From contig CAYFKR010000015.1 in the NCBI GenBank assembly GCA_964343835.1, positions 1 to 64,000 of the forward strand: a DNA stretch of 64,000 nt. Reading direction: 5' to 3'. This DNA comes from CALEMW01 sp964343835. GTDB taxonomy: Bacteria; Krumholzibacteriota; Krumholzibacteriia; LZORAL124-64-63. Positions within the stretch are counted from its first letter, which is position 1, and every line of letters begins with the position of its first letter. The position numbers and the translations under genes are program-made. Below are positions 1 through 7,314 of this stretch, piece after piece. The notes under the pieces are model-generated. The model was not told where the DNA came from. It made no database searches and saw only the letters and a list, made by a program, of their open reading frames with translations.

Positions 1-27
1 GTCGCGAGATGAAAGTTGCTTAGGTGA

Positions 28-552
28 ATGTCGGAAATATACAGGCAAGATCACTTTGATGAAGCGGCATCCATGAATGAGTGGTGGGGGGTTGGCTCTG
101 GGTCAGTAGTAGCCTATGTTATCCTGACTCATCCGGCGATGCCTCAGATAGATGCGTGGTGGGGGAGCATATCCGGGCTAACTGCCAGCTCAGTCACTTA
201 TTATGGTGATGTTGTAAACATGGTGACACCGAATGCTTACTTAGGATGGGTCGATTTTAATGTAGTGTGCAACAGCTCATTATCGTGCGGCATCGTGACA
301 ATGTTAGCACGAATCGACTACTACTACACTGGCACCAATTGCGTGCGCCTAGTCATGAGCGAATATGCAGCAGACGAAACACGTCCTGATAACTGGGGCG
401 TCATAGCTGATGGAGCTGAGATAGAGCTGGCAACTCCTTCAACGTATTCATCAAATCATGGCTGGGTGAGCGTTGCGGCGGCAATCAATTGTTCAGGACC
501 GATCCAATCAGAGCAGATAACATGGAGCCAGCTCAAGCAGGTGTTTCGATGA
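28..552 (+). CDS. Hypothetical protein, apparently 5'-truncated member of a secreted FCB-type family
   Basis: 174 codons from ATG to TGA. In-frame stops at 10-12 and 25-27 rule out an upstream extension in this frame, and no signal peptide is present. The N-terminal part (FDEAASMNEWW, then VVAYVILTHPAMPQI) and the C-terminal tail (TWSQLKQVFR) resemble, from memory, a group of secreted proteins of unknown function in Eisenbacteria/Krumholzibacteria-like genomes. Those carry a signal peptide just before the FDE-like segment and end in a TW..IK.LYR-like tail. If so, this copy has lost its leader through truncation or a frameshift near the start. Base composition is strikingly A+T-richer than the rest of the window, with codons such as tta, ata and aca that are rare elsewhere. 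No function is assigned; it could also be an intact cytoplasmic orphan. Confidence 0.5.
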   Translation: MSEIYRQDHFDEAASMNEWWGVGSGSVVAYVILTHPAMPQIDAWWGSISGLTASSVTYYGDVVNMVTPNAYLGWVDFNVVCNSSLSCGIVTMLARIDYYYTGTNCVRLVMSEYAADETRPDNWGVIADGAEIELATPSTYSSNHGWVSVAAAINCSGPIQSEQITWSQLKQVFR

Positions 553-598
553 AGTTAGCCGAGACCATTTAAGGGCAAGCAATCGGTAGCAATAGAAG

Positions 599-635
599 GA
601 GCCCGGGCTGGTTCAACGAACGCGTGCCCGGGCTC
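599..635 (-). terminator. Hairpin terminator, likely for the minus-strand genes
   Basis: Perfect 10-bp inverted repeat GAGCCCGGGC (599-608) and GCCCGGGCTC (626-635). A second nested stem GTTC/GAAC (611-614/618-621) lies in the loop. Read on the minus strand the hairpin is followed by a moderately T-rich stretch (TCCTTCTATT). It lies about 20 nt beyond the stop of the small minus-strand ORF at 654-719. Confidence 0.55.
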
Positions 636-653
636 AACGGCTCTCTGTCAAAG

Positions 654-719
654 TCACTTCCTCAACCACCAGAAGATGTCGATGACGGAGAGGATGAGGA
701 TCGTACTGACGACGTCCAT
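654..719 (-). CDS. Putative 21-residue membrane peptide (small ORF)
   Basis: A 22-codon frame on the minus strand encodes a peptide starting MDVVSTILILSV and ending IFWWLRK. That is a single hydrophobic helix with an acidic N-terminus and a basic C-terminus, typical of small inner-membrane proteins. A strong Shine-Dalgarno GGAGG (726-730 on the plus strand) sits 6 nt before the chosen ATG at 719; another in-frame ATG at 725 is too close to it. The frame follows the PP2C phosphatase gene by about 105 bp on the same strand and is followed by a hairpin at 599-635. No family is recognised. The ribosome site and the terminator make translation plausible, but a chance ORF cannot be excluded. Confidence 0.4.
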   Translation of the reverse strand: MDVVSTILILSVIDIFWWLRK

Positions 720-823
720 GTCCATCCTCCTCCAGGTCGGTGAATGTTCGGGGCGAATTGCCTTCACCCCATCGGTCGTTCCGACCATGGCTTGAGCGAA
801 TTCCGTGCCGGATGGTGGTGATT

Positions 824-3328
824 TCAGCGCAAGGCCTTGGCGCGCAGGAACATCAAGGTGCGGTCGTCGGATTGCTCGCGGCCCCCGAAGTCCTCGATGG
901 TGGCAAATATCCTGTCCAGGAGGCCCTCCAGGGGCAGATCCCTGGCCCTGCGCAGGGCGTCCTCCAGGCGTCGTTCCCCGTAGAATTCGCCGTTTTCGTC
1001 CGTCTGCTCCGTCAATCCGTCGGTATAGAGGGCCAGCACGTCGTCCGGGCCCAGCCGGATGGTGCCGCGGGCGTAGCGGCGGTCGCCGTCGATGCCCAGG
1101 ACCAGGCCGCCCTTCTTCATGCGCTCGGCCCAGCCGCCGCCGCTGCGGAACAGCAGGGGAGGATTCATGCCGGCGTTGCAGTAGCGCAGGGTGCCGGAGG
1201 GCGCGTGGTAGATGCCGTAGAAGAAGCAGATGAACTGCCCCGGCGTGGCCATGCCGCTGACGGCCTTGTTGAGCTCCTCCACCACGTCCTCGGGGTCGTC
1301 GTGGGTCGAGGCGGCGCTGCGGAAGGCCGCCCGCAGCGACGTCATCACCAGGGCCGCCGGCACGCCCTTGCCCGCGGCGTCGGCGATGGAGAAGGCAACG
1401 GTCTCGCGGTCCAGACGGAAGTAGTCGAAGGAATCGCCGCCCACCTCCCGGCACGATTCCATGCGCCCGGCCAGCTCGGCCCCGGGCATGACCAGCGGGC
1501 CGTCCGGCACCAGGCTCTGCTGGATGCGCTGGGCCACCGACAGTTCCGTCTCCAACCGTTCCCGCTCCAGGCTGTCCTGGTACAGCCGTCCGATCTCCAC
1601 CAGGGCGGCGGCCTGCACGCTGAAGTCGTGGAGGTTGCCGATGTCGGTCTGGGTGTAGAGCGAGCCGCTGCTCTTGGCGCCGAAGGTGATCAACCCAACC
1701 AGCCGGTTCCCCGTGATCAGGGGCACGATCAGGCGCGCGTCCAGCCCGTCGATCATGGCCCGGCTCACGGGGTCGGTGGTGGCCCGGGTGTCCAGGCCGT
1801 CCAGCTCCTCCACGGCCACCGGCCGGTGCGCCTGGCCCATGACCCGCGGCAGGGTGTCGTCGGGCTCCAGGCGGTAGGGGCGCTCGGGGGGATCGTCGTC
1901 GGTCTCGATGGCGTGGAGGGTCAGGGCTCCCTGGTCCTCCAGGAACAGGGCCACGTGGCGGGGCCGGTACAGCTCGTAGAGGCGCATCAGGAGGGTCCGC
2001 GGGGCGTCGCTGTCCTCGATCAGGCCCGAGAGCTCGTGGCCCAGGTCGCGCAGGGCCTCGCGTGTGGCCCGGCGGGCGGGGTAGACGGCATGATCCACCC
2101 AGGTGTGCAGCCGGCGTCGGGCGGGATTGAGCAGCAGGGCCGTGCCCATGGCCGCCGCCAGGATCACCGGCGTGCTCGTGGTGCGGAAGTAGAGGGCCAT
2201 GGCGTGCCCCAGCACGCCCACGAGCAGACCGTAGCCCGCGATGATCAGCAGGGTCAGCCCGCCGTACACCAGCCCGTGGCGCACCAGATCCTGCAGACCC
2301 AGGGCACCGTAGCGGAGGATCGCCAGCCCGAAGCTCAGGGGGACCAGCACCAGGGAGAAGACCAGCCAGTTCTGCCACCAGGGGGTCGCCTGGGGGCTGA
2401 CGGTGTGGAGCACGGCGCCCGCCATGAACGGCACGAAGCCCGCCAGCAGGCCGAAGAGCACCAGCCTGAGCTTGGAGTGGGCCACCGGGCGGTCCCGCCG
2501 GAAGACCTTGCGGGCGAACACCACCAGACCGGCCACCAGGTAGGTCAGGAAGAACACCCCGGCGGCCAGGGTCGTGACCCGCACCACCGACGACGTCGGG
2601 TCCGGCTGGGTGGCCTGGATCACCAGGCTGACGATGAACAGCACCCCGGCGGGCAGCCACAGCAGCCGGTGGCGGCGGTGGCTCTCGGACGTCAGGTGGG
2701 TCCGGTCGGGGAAATAGAGAAAGAATCTCAGAAGAGTGACCGGCAGAATGAGTTGCGCGAGATCCCTCGTAATGTCCTTGAAGGTCATGTAACCAGCCGA
2801 AGGCCAGTCGGGCACGTCCATCAGGAAGAAGGCGAAGAGGGTGCACACCCCGAAGAAGTAGCGCGACACCATGTCGTGGCGCCGGACCAGGACCAGCCAG
2901 CCCATGGCCAGGAAGGCCAGACCGGCCAGGGACAGGCCGTAGTGCCAGATCACGTCGGTGCGTCCGGGGCGGGTCGGTGTGACCTCGGCGGTCACGAAGC
3001 GCTCCCCGCGGCGGACCAGGTAGGTGCGGGGCTCCAGGTCGTAGCGTCCCGCGTGCTGGAGATACCAGTCCACGACCGTGCCCACCGCCACCCCGTCCAC
3101 GGCGATCACCCGATCGCCGACCTCGAGGCCGGCCAGCCGGGCGGGTCCGTCGGGGGTCAGGGAAAGGATCTCGAGGTTGCGGACGGAATAGCCGAAGGTG
3201 GGCTTCTGCGCCACGTGCACGGCCACCGGGACTTCCAGCAGCAGCATGGCGGGGGCGAGGACATAGAGGGCCAGGACGCGCAGGACGCGACCGGTTCGGC
3301 TCTGGGGTCTGGGTGCCGGTCCGGGCAT
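824..3328 (-). CDS. PDZ-membrane-GAF-PP2C (SpoIIE/RsbU-type) serine phosphatase
   Basis: 834 residues. An N-terminal hydrophobic segment (about 18-40) is followed by a PDZ-like domain (about 45-115, LEVGDRVIAVDGVAV). A block of roughly eight membrane helices runs to about residue 370. A GAF-like sensor region follows (about 420-575, IVPLITGNRLVGLITFG) and then a C-terminal PP2C/SpoIIE domain (about 600-834). Metal-binding motifs of the phosphatase are present: GGDSFDYF (Asp632), IADAAGKGVPAAL, YTDGLTEQ and SDDRTLMF. Such proteins dephosphorylate anti-anti-sigma factors in partner-switching cascades. No anti-sigma or STAS partner gene is adjacent, so the target is unknown. The start at 3328 has a good Shine-Dalgarno (GGGAGGA). 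Confidence 0.88.
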   Translation of the reverse strand: MPGPAPRPQSRTGRVLRVLALYVLAPAMLLLEVPVAVHVAQKPTFGYSVRNLEILSLTPDGPARLAGLEVGDRVIAVDGVAVGTVVDWYLQHAGRYDLEPRTYLVRRGERFVTAEVTPTRPGRTDVIWHYGLSLAGLAFLAMGWLVLVRRHDMVSRYFFGVCTLFAFFLMDVPDWPSAGYMTFKDITRDLAQLILPVTLLRFFLYFPDRTHLTSESHRRHRLLWLPAGVLFIVSLVIQATQPDPTSSVVRVTTLAAGVFFLTYLVAGLVVFARKVFRRDRPVAHSKLRLVLFGLLAGFVPFMAGAVLHTVSPQATPWWQNWLVFSLVLVPLSFGLAILRYGALGLQDLVRHGLVYGGLTLLIIAGYGLLVGVLGHAMALYFRTTSTPVILAAAMGTALLLNPARRRLHTWVDHAVYPARRATREALRDLGHELSGLIEDSDAPRTLLMRLYELYRPRHVALFLEDQGALTLHAIETDDDPPERPYRLEPDDTLPRVMGQAHRPVAVEELDGLDTRATTDPVSRAMIDGLDARLIVPLITGNRLVGLITFGAKSSGSLYTQTDIGNLHDFSVQAAALVEIGRLYQDSLERERLETELSVAQRIQQSLVPDGPLVMPGAELAGRMESCREVGGDSFDYFRLDRETVAFSIADAAGKGVPAALVMTSLRAAFRSAASTHDDPEDVVEELNKAVSGMATPGQFICFFYGIYHAPSGTLRYCNAGMNPPLLFRSGGGWAERMKKGGLVLGIDGDRRYARGTIRLGPDDVLALYTDGLTEQTDENGEFYGERRLEDALRRARDLPLEGLLDRIFATIEDFGGREQSDDRTLMFLRAKALR

Positions 3329-3346
3329 GGGCTCCTCCCTGTCACC

Positions 3347-3374
3347 ATTCTACCAGCCCCGGACTTCCAGGCAA
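3347..3374 (-). promoter_or_regulatory. Predicted sigma70-like promoter for the PP2C phosphatase gene
   Basis: On the minus strand TTGCCT (3369-3374), 16-bp spacer, TAGAAT (3347-3352). The implied start point near 3340 leaves a leader of only about 12 nt that begins at the Shine-Dalgarno. Confidence 0.45.
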
Positions 3375-3413
3375 AGCCTCTGTCTCCCACGTACATCACC
3401 ACGGCGATCGACG

Positions 3414-3442
3414 TTGACCCTCCGCGACGCCGGTTGTACCAT
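3414..3442 (+). promoter_or_regulatory. Predicted sigma70-like promoter for the valS gene run
   Basis: TTGACC (3414-3419), 17-bp spacer, TACCAT (3437-3442), 5/6 and 4/6 matches to consensus. It would give a leader of about 95 nt that can form three 6-bp hairpins before the valS Shine-Dalgarno at 3536-3540. Confidence 0.5.
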
Positions 3443-3546
3443 TCCCTGTTCGTGATTTACGGCGAATCCGCCCCCTTGCGGGCGGCAGCGCCGACGACCG
3501 TCCATCGTCGCCCTCCGGCCGCCCGGTCGGCCGCCAGGAGATCCCA

Positions 3547-6297
3547 GTGAACGACATCCGCCAGATGGCCCAGTACAGCCCCGAGGGGCTGGAGCAGACG
3601 TGGTACCAGGCCTGGGAGCAGTCCGGCCTGTTCGCCCCCGACCCCGACGCCCAGGGCGAACCCTTCGTCATCACCCTGCCGCCGCCCAACGTCACCGGCG
3701 TGCTGCACATGGGCCACTGCCTGAGCAACGCGGTCCAGGACGTCCTGATCCGCTGGATGCGCATGCGCGGCCGTCCCACCCTCTGGGTCCCCGGCACCGA
3801 CCACGCCAGCATCGCCACGGAGAACGTGGTGGCGCGTCAGATGCGCGAGGAGGGCGTGAGCAAGCAGGACCTCGGCCGCGACGGTTTCCTGGAGCGCGCC
3901 TGGACCTGGAAGGAGCACACCCACGGCGTGATCACCAGCCAGCTGCGGCGCCTGGGCTGCTCCCTGGACTGGCCCCGCGAGGCGTTCACCATGGACGCCG
4001 ACCGCACCCGCGCCGTCGCCCACTGCTTCAAGACCCTGAAGGACGAGGGTCTGGTCTATCGCGACCTCTACCTGGTGAACTGGTGCCCCCACTGCCTGAC
4101 CGCCATCAGCGACGACGAGGTGGAGCACAAGGAGAAGCAGGGCACCATGTGGCGCCTGCGCTATCCCCTGACCGACGGCTCCGGCCACGTGACCGTGGCC
4201 ACCACCCGCCCCGAGACCATGTTCGGCGACACGGCCGTGGCCGTGCACCCGGACGACCCGGAGCGGAAGCACCTGATCGGCAAGACGGTGACGCTGCCCC
4301 TGGTGGACCGCGAGATCCCCATCATCGGCGACCACCACGCCGACCCCGAGAAGGGGACGGGCTTCGTGAAGATCACCCCGGCCCACGACCCCAACGACTT
4401 CGAGGTGGGCCGCCGGCATGATCTGCCCCAGGTCATCTGCATGGACGAGACCGGCGTGATGAACGCCGAGGCCGGACCGGTTGACGGCATGGACCGCTTC
4501 AAGGCCCGCAAGGAGACCCTCCGCCTGATGGAGGAGGCCGGCCTGTTCGACGGCGAGGAGAAGAACGTCCACCAGGTGGGCCACCACGATCGGTGCGACA
4601 CGATCATCGAGCCTTACCTGTCCCATCAGTGGTTCCTGAAGATGGGGGAGATGGCCGAGCGCGCCACGAAGGCCGTGGACGACGGCACCGTGAAGCTCGT
4701 GCCCGAGCGCTGGGTGGGCGTCTATCACAACTGGATGGACAACATCCGCGACTGGTGCATCTCGCGGCAGCTGTGGTGGGGCCATCGTATCCCGGTGTGG
4801 ACCTGCGGCGGCTGCGGCGCCGAGATCTGCGAGGCCGACGAGCCCACGACCTGCCCGTCCTGCGGCTCGGAGGACCTGCAGCAGGACCCCGACGTGCTGG
4901 ACACCTGGTTCAGCAGCTGGCTGTGGACCTTCTCGCCCCTGGGCTGGCCCGGCGAGACGGACGACCTGAAGCGCTACCACCCCACGTCGGTGCTGGTGAC
5001 CGGCCCGGACATCATCTTCTTCTGGGTGGCGCGGATGATCATGGCCTCGTACCACTTCCTGGACGAGGAACCCTTCCGCGAGGTGCTCTTCCACGGCATC
5101 GTGCGCGACGCCGAGGGCCGCAAGATGAGCAAGTCCCTGGGCAACAGCCCGGACCCCATCGAGCTCATGGACAAGTACGGTGCCGACGCCCTGCGCATGT
5201 CCATGATCATGCTCACGCCCACGGGCCAGGACGTGTTCTTCGGTGAGGAGACCCTCGAGGTCGGCCGCAACTTCTGCAACAAGATCTTCCAGGCCACCAA
5301 GCTGGTGCTGGGTTCGTGGGACGAGTCGGGCCTGGAGGCCGCACCGGCCACCGGCGGCGACGCCGACCTGTCGGGCCTGCCCGCCCTGGCGGAAGACCCC
5401 GCAGCCGTGGCCACGGAGCTGTGGCGTCGCACCTTCGGCACCGAGCCCCCGGCCGCCTTCCGGTCCGGCGAGGTGACCCTGGAGGACCGTCGCCTGATCC
5501 ATCGGCTGTGCCTGGTGTCGGCGGAGGTCAACGCCAACCTGGAGAAGCGCCGCCTCAACGACGCCGCCTACACGGCCTACAACTTCTTCCGCCACGAGTT
5601 CTGCGACTGGTACCTGGAGGCCGTCAAGCCGCGCCTGCGCGACGACGACCGCCGCGCCGAAGCCGCCATGCTGGCCGTGGCCGCCCTGGGGCTCAGCTAC
5701 CGCCTGCTGCACCCGGTGATGCCCTTCATCACCGAGGAGCTGTGGCACCAGCTCCCGGGCGTGGACGGGTTCCTCATGACCGCCGCGTTCCCGACCGCCG
5801 CCGCAGGCCCGTTCCCCCACGCCGACGCCCGCTTCCAGCTGGTGGCCGACGTGGTCTCGGAGATCCGTTCCCTGCGCTCGGACATGAACGTGCCGCCGGG
5901 ACGACGCGGCCGCGCCGTGCTGCGGACCGCCGACGCGGACCAGGCAGCGTCCCTGGCCGAGGACGTCGACATGGTGGCCCTGCTCGCCAAGATGGAGCAG
6001 GTGGAACTGGGCGCCGACGGCGAGGCCCCCTCGCCGGCGGGCGTGGCCGTGGTGGGCACCATCGAGATCTTCCTGCCCATGGAAGGCCTGGTGGACATCG
6101 ACAAGGAGCGCGAGCGCCTGGGCAAGGAGCTGGCTCAGGTGGAGGGCTGGATCACCGGCGGCCGTCGCAAGCTGGAGAACGAGAACTTCACCGCCCGCGC
6201 CCCCGAGGACGTGGTGCAGCGCGAGCGTGAGCAGCTCGCGGACAACGAGGCCAAGGCCGAGACCATCCGCCAGCGCCTGAAGGCCCTGGGAGCCTGA
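3547..6297 (+). CDS. valS: Valyl-tRNA synthetase
   Basis: Charges tRNA-Val with valine in the cytoplasm. 916 residues, normal for a bacterial ValRS, a class I synthetase. The HIGH signature is HMGH (54-57, in PPPNVTGVLHMGH) and the KMSKS loop is exact at 526-530. The editing (CP1) region lies between, with TTRPETMFGDTAVAVHP. Two CxxC knuckles (Cys420/423 and Cys436/439) suggest a zinc ribbon inserted before the second half of the fold. The anticodon-binding domain follows, and the C-terminal coiled-coil arm typical of ValRS covers about 845-916. GTG start at 3547 with AGGAG six bases upstream. First gene of a tight co-directional run ending at coaX. Confidence 0.97.
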   Translation: MNDIRQMAQYSPEGLEQTWYQAWEQSGLFAPDPDAQGEPFVITLPPPNVTGVLHMGHCLSNAVQDVLIRWMRMRGRPTLWVPGTDHASIATENVVARQMREEGVSKQDLGRDGFLERAWTWKEHTHGVITSQLRRLGCSLDWPREAFTMDADRTRAVAHCFKTLKDEGLVYRDLYLVNWCPHCLTAISDDEVEHKEKQGTMWRLRYPLTDGSGHVTVATTRPETMFGDTAVAVHPDDPERKHLIGKTVTLPLVDREIPIIGDHHADPEKGTGFVKITPAHDPNDFEVGRRHDLPQVICMDETGVMNAEAGPVDGMDRFKARKETLRLMEEAGLFDGEEKNVHQVGHHDRCDTIIEPYLSHQWFLKMGEMAERATKAVDDGTVKLVPERWVGVYHNWMDNIRDWCISRQLWWGHRIPVWTCGGCGAEICEADEPTTCPSCGSEDLQQDPDVLDTWFSSWLWTFSPLGWPGETDDLKRYHPTSVLVTGPDIIFFWVARMIMASYHFLDEEPFREVLFHGIVRDAEGRKMSKSLGNSPDPIELMDKYGADALRMSMIMLTPTGQDVFFGEETLEVGRNFCNKIFQATKLVLGSWDESGLEAAPATGGDADLSGLPALAEDPAAVATELWRRTFGTEPPAAFRSGEVTLEDRRLIHRLCLVSAEVNANLEKRRLNDAAYTAYNFFRHEFCDWYLEAVKPRLRDDDRRAEAAMLAVAALGLSYRLLHPVMPFITEELWHQLPGVDGFLMTAAFPTAAAGPFPHADARFQLVADVVSEIRSLRSDMNVPPGRRGRAVLRTADADQAASLAEDVDMVALLAKMEQVELGADGEAPSPAGVAVVGTIEIFLPMEGLVDIDKERERLGKELAQVEGWITGGRRKLENENFTARAPEDVVQREREQLADNEAKAETIRQRLKALGA

Positions 6298-6311
6298 CCG
6301 GAGGGACCGTC

Positions 6312-7307
6312 GTGACCGAGGAGACCGGACGCTACCGCACCCCCGGAGAACTGGTGCAGGCCGCACGCGAGGCGGCGGGGCTGAGCGTCGCCGACCTGGC
6401 GGCCCGGACCCGCATCTCCGAGCACATGCTGACGGCCCTGGAGGCCGACGACTACGGGGAGCTCTCGGGCCCCCTGTACGTGCGCAGCTTCCTGAAGTCG
6501 CTGGCTGCCGAGCTGGAGCTGGACGCCGCCCAGCTCCTGGACCGCTACGAGCGCATCGAGGCTCCGGAGGAGCCCTCGACCGAGGGCGAGCCCACCTGGG
6601 AGACCGAGACCCGGGTCGAACGGGTCCAGGGCGTGCCGTGGCGCATCGTGGGCATGGCGGCGGCGGGCTTGCTGGTGGTCGTGCTCCTGGTTTGGGGCGG
6701 GGTCGCCCTGTTCGGCGGTGGCGACGACGACCCCGTCGCGACGGACGAGCCGGCCACCGGACAGCAGGAGATCGTGGCCGCCGCGAACCCCGACACCGTC
6801 GAGGTCGCCGAGGACGCCGTCGAGGATCCCCCGGCCGACGACGACGACGACGAACAAGCCGACGACACCCCGACGGACCAGCCCGAGGAAACCGTCCGGG
6901 AGCCGGACCCGGCCCCCGTCGAGACCGAGGCCGCCCGGCCCATCGCCTCCCTGCCCCCGGGCAGCGAACGCCTGGTCTTCTCCGGCGGCGACCGCTATCC
7001 CCTGGTCCTGCGCCTGGTCTGCGACGACCGCATCGGCGCGGCGGTGGCCGTGGACGCCGACGACGCCCTCCACGGCGTCGACTGGCGCCGCGCCCTGCCC
7101 GGCGTGCCGGAGGAGGGGATCGTGCCCGGCCAGCCCTACCGCGTGGGCGGTCGTCTGGTGGCCTACTGGGGCGCCCGCGACCACTTCGTCGTGCGGCTGG
7201 AAGAGAGCGACGGCGTGGAGCTGAGCCTCAACGGCCAGGTCCAGCCGATTCCTGCCCGGAACCTCGGCCGCGAGTGGGTCCTGGACGCGACCCGCGTGCG
7301 CCGCTGA
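6312..7307 (+). CDS. RodZ-like membrane protein with Xre-type HTH and DUF4115-type C-terminus
   Basis: 331 residues. The N-terminal helix-turn-helix (about 8-75: ELVQAAREAAGLSVADLAAR, then ISEHMLTALEADDY) belongs to the HTH_25/RodZ type, which binds MreB rather than DNA in characterised relatives. One membrane helix follows (about 113-135). A long acidic, proline-rich linker contains a run of aspartates. The C-terminal beta-rich domain (about 220-331) resembles DUF4115 (LSLNGQVQPIPARNLGREW). The layout, cytoplasmic HTH, one membrane pass and an external domain, matches the cell-shape protein RodZ. GTG start at 6312 with GGAGGG upstream, 14 bp after valS. Whether it acts with MreB here is inferred; no mreB is in the window. 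Confidence 0.75.
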   Translation: MTEETGRYRTPGELVQAAREAAGLSVADLAARTRISEHMLTALEADDYGELSGPLYVRSFLKSLAAELELDAAQLLDRYERIEAPEEPSTEGEPTWETETRVERVQGVPWRIVGMAAAGLLVVVLLVWGGVALFGGGDDDPVATDEPATGQQEIVAAANPDTVEVAEDAVEDPPADDDDDEQADDTPTDQPEETVREPDPAPVETEAARPIASLPPGSERLVFSGGDRYPLVLRLVCDDRIGAAVAVDADDALHGVDWRRALPGVPEEGIVPGQPYRVGGRLVAYWGARDHFVVRLEESDGVELSLNGQVQPIPARNLGREWVLDATRVRR

Positions 7308-7314
7308 GGCCGCC

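Noticed and set aside
654..2846. 730-codon minus-strand frame overlapping the phosphatase gene
   Set aside because: Shifted-frame shadow of the phosphatase, Pro/Arg/Gly-rich. Only its last 21 codons, after a proper ribosome site, were kept as a small ORF candidate.
3536..3546. Possible T-box leader for valS
   Set aside because: Hairpins are present but neither the T-box sequence nor a terminator/antiterminator pair can be seen.
740..3550. 936-codon open frame on the plus strand opposite the PP2C phosphatase gene
   Set aside because: It is antisense to a well-supported gene, has Gln/His/Gly/Val-rich low-complexity sequence and no domain. Long antisense frames are expected at this G+C content.
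3457..6366. 969-codon frame antisense to valS
   Set aside because: Codon shadow of valS; no recognisable motif or ribosome site.
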